NCBI GenBank assembly: GCA_020746995.1
Contig: JAGPXD010000001.1
Location: 1,488,001-1,552,000, forward strand
Reading direction: 5' to 3'
DNA length: 64,000 nt
DNA from: Plectosphaerella cucumerina
Taxonomy: Eukaryota > Ascomycota > Sordariomycetes > Glomerellales > Plectosphaerellaceae
Below, one piece after another: positions 1 to 10,452 of this stretch. Below the pieces are notes generated by a model. It saw nothing but the letters and a program-made list of their open reading frames with translations, made no database searches and was not told the DNA's origin. A program made the translations under genes and the position numbers. Within the stretch, counting starts at the first letter, position 1; every line of letters starts with the position of its first letter.

Positions 1-1085
1 CTGCCTCGCCCACGGTGCTCCACGTATCCAGCCACCCGGCACGCTGTCGCCCGTGGATCACACGTACAGTACCGACCGAGGAAGTCTGTCGCGGGACCTA
101 CCTGCAACAGCCCGGGACCAAAAAAGGCAGACAGTTGACAGCTCATCTTGACGGGTAGCGGCAGCAGCAATAGCCCCGAGTCCTGACCAGCGCCGGCCGC
201 CTCGGAGCGAGCGCCAACGACCAACCTGCCCCATTGATGCCCTCCTCCGACGCTGTCTACCACCATGTGACATTCACAGGACAGCGAGATTGTCTACCCA
301 GTTTTCTCCCTCGACAATGGCCTGCGCTTCATCCCAACGCACACATCCAGCGCGGCGCATCCGCCTGCGGGCGCGCCAGGGTGCGCCAGTCGGTACCCGA
401 ACCACGAATGCTCGAAATGGGCAGCAGAGTCGCAGACGCGGGAAGACCCTCCGGCTGGTCACTCACACGCACACACCATGACCATGACAGCGACGGCCGT
501 CTGAACACGGCATCCCGCCCCTCCTCCACCCCTCCAGTACCCTCCCCTCCTCTTCCTCAGGCTTCCCTTCCCCTTGGCCGGCGGCATCAACTGCTTAGCT
601 GGTTTCATTCACCCGTCCCCTGCCAACTGAGGTGCTCGTCCATCTGGGCCCCTCCCTGTTCCTCCCTGTCCACCCCCCATCCAAATTATGTCATGCATCC
701 TGGCATCAAGGACTCCCGGGGCCGGGACCCTCCTGTCTAAATTTGATGCCCGTCGGCTCCACCACCACCCAGCGAACAACAGCCAGTACTGCTATGCGCA
801 GCGGCCATCCTCGCTGGCCATGTTTCGCTGCGCCTACCCAGATATATAGCCCTACCGGCGACCACGCAACGTGCGCTTCATGCCCGACTACGGCATGATT
901 CAGTACAACATGCACTTCCCCCCTCATGACCAACGGCCTCCTCTCCCATAGTCGAGTCATCCACCATCTGCTCAAATACACAACGACGTCTCCCAAGAGT
1001 CGTGTGCGCATCTGCATCTCTCTGGGTTTCTAGACCTTTTCGGACACCACAAACACCGACGTGGAACATCCCATCATAAGCCACA
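1..1085. other. Intergenic / 5' flank of chitinase gene
   Basis: No convincing gene was found. Open frames here (for example 234-740 on +) are proline- and serine-rich, low in conserved character, and overlap on both strands, as expected of GC-rich non-coding DNA. The last few hundred bases are C/T-rich and probably hold the promoter and 5' UTR of the chitinase gene that starts at 1086. Confidence 0.6.
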
Positions 1086-2415
1086 ATGAACTCCTCGTCT
1101 TCGTCACGAAAGTCTCGTAAGGGCAAGGGCATCTCCAAGATCGCCTACACCAACGCCGTCTACTTTCCCAACGAGAGGATATACAAGGGCGACACACCCG
1201 GCGCACTCAACTACGCCGTCACAAATCACGTCTACTACGCCTTTGCGAACGTCACACCGGACGGTGGGGTCTTTGTGAGTACCTTCCTTCCGCCCGTTGC
1301 CGCCGACACCACATCCCACCCACAAGTACTGACCGATCCTCCTCCAAGTTGAGTGACGAGTGGGCGGATGCAGGCGCCCCGGTGGACGGTGTTCAAGGCG
1401 GGCTAGGCTCGCTCATGTATCTCAAGGAGCAGCATCCACACCTGCAGGTTGTCCTGTCGATAGGCGGGGGCCAGTCGACAGAAGTGTTCCCCATCGTCGC
1501 CGGCAACACCCTCACAAGAGACAACTTTGCGCGGTCCGCCAAGGGCCTGGTAGACGCCTCTGGCCTGGACGGCATCGACGGTAAGCAAGCCAGTTGGACG
1601 GTCACCCCCCTCCCCCCTGGCCGAGGGATCTCGATGTTGGTGTTACCCGCAGAACAGCTGACACGTCGCGCATGCAGTGGTCTGGGAGTATCCTTCGAAC
1701 GCGCAGCAGGGTAATGACCTGCTAGCGCTGCTCGCCACCGTGCGGCTGCATATGCCGGACGATCAGTACGTGCTCACGGCGGCGCTGCCAGCCAGTAGGG
1801 CCATCCTGCAGCACATCCCCCTCCGAAGCGCGGCCGAATACCTTGATTTCCTCAACCTGATGGCGTTTGACTTTGCGGGGCCATGGGCGGCCAAGAGCGG
1901 CCACCACGCGCAGCTGTACGGGCTGCACAGGGACGAGGAGTCCGGCTCGGCCTGCGTCCAGTTCATGGCGGCGGCCGGGTTCCCCAGCAAGAAGATCCTC
2001 CTGGGGATCCCCCTGTACGGGCGCAGCTTCCTGGGCGCGGCTGGACCGGGCCACAAGTACCGGGGCGCCGGCGGCGACAACGGCACCTTTGACTACAAGA
2101 GGCTCCCGCGCAGCGGCGCCAAGGAGGCTGTCGACAAGAAAGCATGCGCTGCCTTCAGCCTGGGCGGTGATGGAGGCTTCGTCTCCTACGACAACCCGGA
2201 CACGGTCAAGGCCAAGGCGCACTTTGTCAAGAGCAAGGGCTTAGGGGTGAGTGAAGAAGCGACACCGACGGGGACCTCGCTCCCGAGATTTGGTTTATCA
2301 GAGCCCGACCGCTGACACGCGACCACAGGGCCTCTTTTACTGGAACGGGCCCGCCGACGGCAAGGGCTCACGGAGCCTGGTCGCCGCCGGGTTCGGGGCC
2401 CTTCACAGCTCATAG
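1086..2415 (+). CDS. GH18 chitinase, non-secreted type, with altered catalytic motif
   Basis: Four exons: 1086-1274, 1349-1580, 1678-2246, 2329-2415; 358 residues. Introns have gtgagt, gtaagc and gtgagt donors. GH18 enzymes hydrolyse chitin by substrate-assisted catalysis. Visible family features are the SIGGG strand motif, the catalytic-strand segment DGIDVVWEYP, the LMAFDFAGPW segment, the ILLGIPLYGRSF segment and the C-terminal GGLFYWNGPADGKGSRSL segment that closes the barrel. The N-terminus is Ser/Lys/Arg-rich and has no signal peptide, so the product is probably intracellular or leaves by a non-classical route. The catalytic motif is normally DxxDxDxE; here the third Asp is Val (codon GTC just after the second intron), while the acid/base Glu remains. 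No chitin-binding module is visible. Identity as GH18 is firm; activity is uncertain. Confidence 0.9.
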
Positions 2416-4867
2416 CACCGAGCAGAGGCCGGAGAGGAGACCAGGCGCCTCGTCATCGGCTGTTGATCCGCCGAGGAGGCCGGAACCGAAAATCAAAAAA
2501 GGCCCCGCGAGTGGGCTTGTTGTAAGATGACATTCTGCAGGGCAGCCACGGCGTTTGGTCGGGACTTTTGTTTCTCTGATTTCCACAACCGCCGGACCCA
2601 CCTTGCCTCGCACGCATCTGGACGCCTCGATTTCTTCCTCGAATCCTCGAAGGGCGAAGGCTGCCGGCGGGGGAGGGGGCGGGGCCGACTTCTGGAAAGA
2701 CGCCGGAAAAAAACAGGGGAGAGGAGACGACGGACGGACGGGACGGAAATGACACGATATCATCACGGCCTTTGCTTCACCGCAATCACATGTCAGGAGT
2801 GGCGACATCATGACCATAGAAAGTAGAAGGGGGTTTCTGGGCAATATTTAGACGCTGGAGTTTTGGAGCGATGGGGGACTTTTCCAATGGAAGCTGCCGG
2901 CCGGCACTGAGGCCTGAAGAGGCGCAATCAAGACACGGACAGACACTTGCCTGCCAGAAGTGACGGGATGCTTGGGGCGATGGAGAGGTGCTTGCGGTGC
3001 AGTAACCCCCGCTGGATGCACGGAACAGGCTTCCGAACAGGCACTGCAGATCATCCCGGTACCTTGCATCTGGGATTATTATCTGGCCGGGGCCCCTGTC
3101 GAGAAAAAGGCAGCGCACGGGCTTGAGGCGGACGGAGAGGGGGGGCGTCTCCTGCCGCAGAGGGAAGTGCAGCTCCGTGGAAGCCGGGCAGAAGAATTGC
3201 CGTTGGCGGGGAGGTTAAAAGGGCCGCGGCCGGGGAAGAGGGACTAGGGGAATGGGAGACTTTGTCTGCCCGATTTTTTGTTTTTAATTCCCAGGGCTGA
3301 TGGCGCGCCGGTTCGCGTCATCTTAACTTTTGGGAGGGGACGGGGGGATGGAAGAAGCCGTCCGAGGGAAATAGCGAACCCCAGGCCGCCGGGTCTTGTC
3401 CGGTGCTGAAGTGGTGTTGCTGTTGCTGCTGCCTCGGCGGCTCGTGCGATGATCATCTCGAGTGTTGCGCCCGGATTTGGGTACGAGCCGTGCCGGGGCG
3501 TTCTCTCTGTTGGTCTCGGGCATGCCGAGGGACCCGAACACACAGATGCTTCTTTTGGAGGAGGAATTCATGGACAGTGGACATTTGTGATGCGTGTGTT
3601 CGAAAGCAGGCAGGGGTGTGGGAAGCCGAAGACGTTTGGTGGGTGGGATGTTATATTGCCCCCGTGGTGCTGTGAGCATGCGAGTGACTGCTTTTGCCGA
3701 CTTGGCGGTGTTGCGACCCCGGGCCGACTGCGACCCTTTTGTCGCCGAGCAGGGGGGGAATTAGATAGCCCACTGGGGTTTCATTCGCAAGGTATGCCGC
3801 CGCAGCTTCATCTGCCGATGATTAGGCGGGATGTTTGAAACATACCGGCTTTTTGGAGAGGTGACGCCAATACTCGTAACGGTCGGTAGACTGCAGTGCT
3901 GCCAACAGGGCGATGGAGGTGAGGAGGCTCTCAAGGTCGTGCGGTGCAGCCGGTGCTGGGCCCGAGGATACCGAAGATACCGAAGAGGCCTTGAGCATCC
4001 TGGGCATTAAGAGGCTTGATATGCCCCCCTTCTTCCTTCTGGTGCTGTCGGGGATTGTTCGAAAGGGGGGCGCTCCGGGGCAGAGAAGGTTCTTGTGTGC
4101 GCTTCATGGGTTTCGAAAAGGGCAAGTCGGTCGTGAGAGATGCCCTCTTCTGGAGCTCTGAGCACCCTGATGGGTGAGATGCATGCTTGAGGCGGGAGGA
4201 TTCGCAATTTTCACGGCAGGCTGAGGTTACTGCCGCAGTGGGCTGGCGACGTAGGCCGACTGGGCATGTAGGTATCGCCAACTCTGGCAGGAGGGTGACG
4301 ATGTGTCGTCTGGAATGGGCAAGATAGGTTCGCAGGTCCGAGATGCGACGGAAGGAAGGTGCTTGAATGAGAAGCCGGGGGGGGGGGGGGGGGGGGGGGG
4401 GGGCGGACCTCGGAAAGTCGGAAAATGAATCGATTCTGATGGCCGTTCTCTTTGGTGAGATCCGAGGTGAAGAGAAAGTCGACAGCAGTGGTTCATGAGG
4501 AAGGCGGGCCGGTATTCTCGCAAGATTGATGGCTGCCGGAACAGTGCCAATTGGCAATTCTGTCACATAGAATCAAGACAGAATGATAGCTCAGCTGCCA
4601 CTTTGATCAATTGATGATGGACATGGCTGGAGGTCGATCGTGCTCTGCAAGCTATCGAGAAAGAGTGTAGTGGTGATGGTTGCTGTGTTCAAGCAAGCTT
4701 CAGAGCTGGAGCTGTGCTGCTGGTCGGACCCGCCTTTTTATCGATAAGCCACCTGGAGCTCCGGATCTGCGGTGGCCTCTGAGCTGCTGCGACCCCTTTC
4801 AGACAGTGACATCGCACCCCAAACCACGATCCCGCCAAAGGGACACGCACCCAAAAGGACACACAAG
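2416..4867. other. Intergenic region with a poly-G tract
   Basis: About 2.45 kb between the chitinase stop and the VPS53 start, both on +. I see no conserved reading frame. It probably holds the chitinase 3' UTR and the VPS53 promoter. A 27-base G run lies at 4377-4403 (listed separately). Confidence 0.55.
4377..4403. repeat. Poly-G homopolymer, 27 bases
   Basis: An uninterrupted run of 27 G on the + strand in the intergenic region upstream of VPS53. Its length is likely to be unreliable in any assembly. It produces false proline-rich reading frames on the minus strand. Confidence 0.95.
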
Positions 4868-7542
4868 ATGCCCGCCGCATCGATAGAGTCGCCATCGGCC
4901 CTTGATGCCGGTACGTCTGCCCCATCCTCCCACCTCCATCCTCCCAAGCTGACAATCGTTCCGCAGTTGACTACGACCCGATTGCACACCTCAACCACCT
5001 CTTCTCCCACCCCTCGACAGTGTCCTCAGTCGGCCGCGTGTCGCAGACGCTCCAGAGCCACCAGGGCGATGTATCCGCCGAGATAGCCTCCTTGGAGGCC
5101 GCCCAGGCCTACAATCCTGACTCGAGCCTCGAGCGCATGCAGTCGGCCCAGGCTGAGCTGGCACAGCTCTTCCGAAAGATCGAGACGGTGCGGTCGCGCG
5201 CCATCGAGACGGAGCAGAACATCACATCCATGACGGCCGACATCAAGCGTCTCGATGGCACCAAGCGGAATCTCACGCTCAGCATGACGGCGCTTAAGCG
5301 CCTGCAGATGCTCACTACGGCGTACGAGCAGCTGCGGGGACTGGCGCGGACGCGGCAATACCGCGAGTGCGCCAGCTTGCTGCAGGCCGTGTTGCAGCTT
5401 ATGAAGCACTTCAACAGCTACCGCAGCATCGAGCAGATCGCCACCCTCAGCCGTGGCGTGGCTGAGCTGCAGCGCACTCTGCTCGAGCAGGTGTGCGAGG
5501 ACTTTGAGATTGCCTTCGCCAAGGGCGAGGTGTCAGCCCGCCGTGGTACCCTCATCGAGGCTTGCCACGTCATGGACGCTCTGGGTGACCACGCCCGTTC
5601 GCGCCTCGTCACTTGGTACGTCAATACCGAGCTACGAGAGTACCGCTCCGTCTTCCGCGGCAACGACGAGGCCGGCAGCCTCGACAACATTGGCCGCCGC
5701 TACTCGTGGTTCAAGCGCACCCTCAAGACCCACGAGGATGAGCATGCCATGATCTTCCCGCCGCACTGGCGCGTCAACGAGATGCTGGCCATGGCCTTCT
5801 GTGACGGCACGCGCGAGGACTTCAAGGGCATTCTCGAGAAGAGCATGCGCCGCACCGACGGACCCAAGCTCGACGTCAACCTGCTGCTCAGCTGCCTGCA
5901 GGAGACGCTCGACTTCGAGCACGGCTTGGAACGCCGCTTTGCCAGCGAACCGCGTGCGAGCATCGATACCCTGAGCTCAGCTGATGACCGCGCCTCGGCC
6001 TTCCACGGCTCCATCTCGGCAGCCTTTGAGCCATACCTGAGCTTGTGGGTCGAGAACCAGGACCGCCAGCTGGCGTCTTTGATCCCGAAATACCGCGGTC
6101 AGCCGCTCATCGCCGATGACGAGGAGTTTTCGCCGCAGGCCGTCATCCCCTCGGCCATTGAGCTGTTCCACTTTTACAAGCTCACCCTGTCCCAGTGCGC
6201 CAAGCTCTCGACAAGCGACCGGCTGCTGGACTTGGCACGGACGCTGGCAAAGTACCTTGACGAGTATGCCCAGCAGGTGCTGCTCTTCTTCCTGCAACGA
6301 GGCGGTGCCCAAGGCCCGCCACTCCATGACATTGTGCTGGTGCTCAACACGGCCGACTTTTGGTCCACCAATGCGACACAGCTTGAGGACAACATCAAGA
6401 AGCGCATCGACGCCGAGTTCCGGGACCGAGTTGACCTGTCGTCACAGGCAGATGCGTTCCTAGGAGTAGCCAGCGCGGCGGTGCTTGCGCTCGTGCGTAG
6501 CGTGGAACGCGAGTGCGAGAGTGCATGGAAGGAGATGCGCAACACGAGCTGGGGCACCATGGAGAGCGTGGGCGACCAGAGCTCGTATGTTGGCGAGGTG
6601 GTCAAGGCTGTCAACGGCAAAGCTGAAGACATCCTTGGAGTGGTTGTCAAGCAGCAGTACGCGAGGGCCTTCTGCGACAACCTGGTGGACCACCTCGCGG
6701 GGGCTTACATTGGGTCTATTGTCCAATGCAGGCCCGTCACGGAGGTGGCGGCGGAGCAGGTGAGCCGGACATCCTCATCAGTTCTGAGACGGATGCTAAC
6801 TGTTTAGATGCTTCTGGATAAGTACGTCCTGACCAAGGCGTTCGAGAACCTGCTGTCATTCCACAACAAGACATCAGAACCGCACCCGCCGCCAGCAGGA
6901 TTCGTGAAGCGCGTGGCCCAGACAATGGGCCGCATCGATCCGCTGCTCAAGACCCTGCAAGTGCGTCCCTCGCCGCCCGAGGGCCTCGTGCAGGCGTACC
7001 TGATCCACATCGCGGACCGTTCCGACACAAACTTCCGCAAGATCCTGGACCTCAAGGGCGTGCGCAAGCAGGACCAGGCGCACCTGATGGAGCTCTTTGC
7101 GATCCACCGCGACAGCAAGGCCAACGAGGGCAAGCTCTCTCAGAGCAGTCCGCTGCTGACGCCGTTGCTGGCGAGCCAGGGCCTGGGATCCACGGGCGTG
7201 GGGGTTGGAACGCCCGTGGGCGCAGGCGGCTCGGCGGTGGCGAGTGCGTCCATCAACACGGCCAGCTCGGCGCTCTCGGCGGCGGGGAGCGGTGCGAGCG
7301 CCATCGCGGGCCTGCAGGGCAAGTTTGACGCGACGAGCCTGGGGGAGAAGCTGCTCAGCGCGGCGAGGGACCTGGGGCAGACAGGAGGTGGCGCGGGGGG
7401 TTCGGTGGCGGGAGGGGCCGTGGCGGCCGAGAAGGCGATGAACGAGAATTTGAAGAACTTTGGCAAGTTCTTCAAGAGGGATCTGGGAGGGTTCGGCGCG
7501 CGGTTCGGGAAGAGGGACGGCAGCGCCGATGGGGAGCGGTAG
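4868..7542 (+). CDS. vps53: GARP/EARP tethering complex subunit Vps53
   Basis: Three exons: 4868-4910, 4967-6759, 6808-7542; 856 residues. Intron 2 has a gctaac branch site close to its tttag acceptor. Vps53 is a core subunit of the GARP complex, which tethers endosome-derived vesicles at the trans-Golgi. The N-terminus (DYDPIAHLNHLF, then a long heptad-like coiled region around residues 30-130 containing SLERMQSAQAELAQLFRKIE and DIKRLDGTKRNLT) matches the Vps53 N-terminal family. The exon 3 segment following MLLDKYVLTKAFENLL matches the family C-terminal part. The last 120 residues are Gly/Ala/Ser-rich low complexity, ending in a basic and aromatic patch (FGKFFKRDLGGFGARFGKRDG). The start was chosen because the short first exon joins in frame to the conserved N-terminus. 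Length fits the family. Confidence 0.87.
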
Positions 7543-7755
7543 CACGAGAATGGAAGCACGGGGCCGGCCCGGGGGATGTGACCCCCATCTCCGGGACTGC
7601 GGCCCCCCTTTCCCCGCCCATGATCCACGACGGGACTTGACTCGACCAGCAGCGAACCCCCCACAACCAGTGCAGAATTCTCTCATGAACATCCACTCTT
7701 CTGCATGCAGGCTTTACAATGCCTCCACTCCCAGCTTTCTTCAGCAATCACAACA

Positions 7756-7863
7756 GGTGAGATGGCCGAGTGGTCTAAGGCGCTAGTTTCAGGAAGCTGT
7801 TCTTCGGGACGACATCCAGCTTACTAGTCAGTAATGGCGTGGGTTCGAATCCCACTCTCATCA
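7756..7863 (+). tRNA. tRNA-Leu (anticodon CAG) with 28-nt intron
   Basis: The acceptor strand GGTGAGA (7756-7762) pairs with TCTCATC (7856-7862), followed by discriminator A at 7863. The D arm is GCC...GGC. The anticodon stem CTAGT (7783-7787) pairs with ACTAG (7823-7827). The anticodon CAG is at 7790-7792. A 28-nt intron at 7794-7821 follows position 37, the usual eukaryotic place. A long variable arm, typical of tRNA-Leu, precedes a T arm GTGGG-TTCGAAT-CCCAC. It decodes CUG as leucine, so the standard code applies. Confidence 0.95.
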
Positions 7864-8292
7864 GCTTGTTCTTTTGTCTTTTTGCCCATGATGTGGTGAT
7901 GGCCTCACCTTTGGAGGAGGGTGCCTTTTTTTGATGACCTCCTTGCAAACGACGGGAGTGGCACGGTGTGGGCTTATGTCAGCGGGTGTGTGTCCTCAGC
8001 CTACCAACATTAGGTGCGACTTGGTCTTTAAATATTGTTGTGATGTCCTGGGTTAATTCGTTCGTGAACGGGCACATCGATCCGGGGTGCACCTGGACAT
8101 CTCACGGGCGAAGCGACCGGATGGCGCGTGGATGGTCATGTCGTTGAAACCAGACGGAGGATCTCGCCGTTGAAGGTATCCCACCCCTCCCGCGAAACAC
8201 AACCCAACCCAGGCATGCACGTTCACAGAGCACTACGCTACTAATACTACAAAGCTACAGATACCCAAGACATTAGGTACACGACCCAGCTC
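7864..8292. other. Intergenic, tRNA-Leu to LRR gene 3' end
   Basis: No gene was seen. A short T run (TTTTTTT near 7927) lies about 60 bases past the tRNA, beyond the first TTCTTTTGTCTTTTT run at about 7867-7883, which is the likelier RNA polymerase III terminator. The right part is probably the 3' UTR of the minus-strand LRR gene. Confidence 0.5.
7867..7883 (+). terminator. Probable RNA polymerase III terminator of tRNA-Leu
   Basis: Thymine-rich stretch (TTCTTTTGTCTTTTT) beginning a few bases after the tRNA discriminator base. Runs of four or more T on the coding strand terminate RNA polymerase III. Confidence 0.6.
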
Positions 8293-9354
8293 TCAGTACA
8301 TAGGATGGCCATAGAAGCCCCCGCCCCCGCCGTACCCAATACCGTACCCGGTTCTGGCATAACCACCCCTTCCACGGCCGCCTCGGCTCCCTCGCCCTCC
8401 TCGGCTACCGGGCCCGCCACCACCCCTCCCGCCGTTCTTGACCTTTGTCCACGCCCTCTCGTACGGCTTCGCCTTGTCATAGACGAGTTTCCTCCCCTTG
8501 ACGTACACGTCCGCGTTTACGGTCAAGTCCCAGCTGCCATGGCTCTTCTGCTCGTCAAAGGATGTTAGGTGGATTGACAGCAACGGCCGAGCCTTGCCGA
8601 GCTCTCGCAGCGGCTTCATGGCGTCCTTATCGTCGGCAATGTCCTTGACGCGCAGCACCTGGAGCTTGGGGGCCCATTGGGCTTGTTGCTGGAGGGCCTC
8701 GAAGGCGGGGCCTGTGAACTCGGCGCCCACTTCGAGGTGCGTCAGGTTGGGACACTGCGCGACGAGGGCGACGAGAGAGACGTCGGTGAGGTTTCTCGAC
8801 GTCTTTGGGAGGAGGAACTGCGTCAGATTGGGGCAGGCGGCTGCGAAGCGCTGGATGCCCGCGTCCGTCACGTGGGAGTCGTTGTGTGCGTCGTAGTCGA
8901 CGTTGGAATAGTTGAATTCGAAGCGGGTGATGTTCTTGCAGATCTGGGGGCCCAGGGCGACAATCTGGTTCAGGTGCTTGCTGCAGACGTTCGCGTCAGT
9001 GGATGTTAGGGAAGGGGGGCTCTGTCGGTGTGTGCTTACTCCGTGACGACAAATGGGATCTGGGGGCTTGGTGACGCCTCCTTGACTGACGGTTCTGAGG
9101 GCTTAGGGGTGGCCGACGCCTCTCGGGGCGGCGACGTCTCCGCTGGCGATGACGGTTCTGGTGTTACCGTCTGTGTGATGGGAACTTCATGCTGCTCCGT
9201 CTTGATATCTGTCGGTTCGGCCTTTGCCTTGGGCGCTGGAGGTACCGCAGCAGGTTGCGGCATGACGCCGGATCTGGTGGTGAAGTAGTCGCCAATGGAG
9301 GCCTGTTTGGTGGATGTCGCCTTACGGCTCGCTGCTGTGCGCGTGGGGGGGCAT
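8293..9354 (-). CDS. LRR protein with C-terminal RGG tail; N-terminus disrupted by a C7 homopolymer
   Basis: Two exons on minus: exon 1 ends at 9040 (donor gtaagc) and exon 2 is 8980-8293. Reading from the first open Met at 9263 gives 303 residues. The middle holds leucine-rich-repeat-like units (DKHLNQIVALGPQI; VTDAGIQRFAAACPNL; LTDVSLVALVAQCPNLTHLEV), in the style of AMN1/Rad7-type LRRs. The C-terminus is a Gly/Arg-rich RGG tail ending GGGGFYGHPMY, as in RNA-binding proteins. No F-box was seen. Upstream, an ATG at 9354-9352 is followed by seven C; the frame continuous with the protein carries a basic N-terminus and the segment TKQASIGDYF, a good match to a PCNA-interacting (PIP) box. With six C this ATG would read straight through, about 30 residues longer. 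So the gene is either frameshifted, mis-sequenced, or starts later. Function unknown. Confidence 0.75.
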
Positions 9355-10452
9355 CAGGGGCTATGCTAGTATTCAGGAGAGGTGGGAGGAATGCTGAAGG
9401 GTTGGTCTCGAGAAGAACGTGCCAGTGGGAGAGGCAGGAGAGGATAAAGGAGGGCAAGTCTATGGTGGGAGGATCTGGAGCCAGCAAGATAAACATCTCC
9501 CCAAGGTGCCGGAACACGTATGGTACTTTATGATGGTGATCATATGTGTTTGGATGCGGTCGGACTGTACCCCGCGCTTCGCGACGCGCCGCGAACTTGG
9601 CTCTTGAGAGACAACTTTGAAGAGAGAAACGTCACGGTGGTGGGGTAAAGCCCACGCTTGGTCCACGGTGCCATTTGCAGAGGCACGATGCTGTAATACG
9701 CTCTTGATGCCAGCAGGTAGGTAATCTATTCGAAAGAGTCCCGAGTCCCACCGACATAATGATGCCTGTGTCTAATGTACCTGCACAAAAGTATGGGAGA
9801 CTCGCAAGCGGGTGTGCGACATTTGTCAAGCATACCTAGCGAAGGGGATTTGGCTGATTCATGTGAAGAGGTCCCATCACGTGAGTATTCTGAGCCACCA
9901 CTTTGCTTCCTTTGAATGAGGGCTGTGTCGAACGTTGTCCATCATTGGATCGTTCCAAAACGCCCATATGCACGTCTTTCTATGGCAAGGACCTCGCAGG
10001 TGCCAGAAGGGAGGCAAACCTCGGCGAAAGAACAACCTGGACATGTTTAGTCAGTCGGTCCCCATGACTAATCCCCCACCGGGATTTGCACTCGGACACT
10101 GGATGGCGCCGACCGCGGGGCAACACCGAGTCGCCGACGGGAGCGCTGTAAAAACCCCTGCCCCTCCTTCCTTCGTGCCCGGGCCATACTCGAAGTCTTG
10201 ACCCCCGACGACAAGAACGCAGCAATTTCCGATTTCCCTTTCCTCCCTCCATCGCCTCCGATCACCACCCACGCATACACCTAGCAGCGTGGGCGACGAA
10301 GCGCGAATCTCCCCGCGACCCTGTTTTCCTCAGCCCTCCGACGAACCCTGCGCTCGGGCTTCGGCGGTCTCTCAGCAGCAGCAGCAGCCTCGGCAACCCT
10401 CCAGAAGAACACGGCAAAGACACCCGCCGAACTGAGCGCAGGAGCTAGAAAG
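9355..10452. promoter_or_regulatory. Divergent intergenic region between LRR gene and thioredoxin reductase
   Basis: About 1.1 kb separating two divergently transcribed genes, so both promoters should lie here. No gene-like frame was found. Two AP-1/Yap1-type sites on the thioredoxin reductase side are listed separately. Confidence 0.55.
10047..10071. promoter_or_regulatory. Inverted pair of Yap1/AP-1-type response elements upstream of trr1
   Basis: TTAGTCA at 10047-10053 and its exact reverse complement TGACTAA at 10065-10071, about 380-400 bases before the thioredoxin reductase ATG. These heptamers are recognised Yap1 response elements in yeasts, and thioredoxin reductase is a classic Yap1/AP-1 target. 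Binding here is inferred from the motif and the neighbour only. Confidence 0.5.

Noticed and set aside
9321..9343. 23-nt intron that would bridge the frameshift in the LRR/RGG gene
   Set aside because: Far below the minimum length for fungal splicing, though it has a gtaagg start and a cag end.
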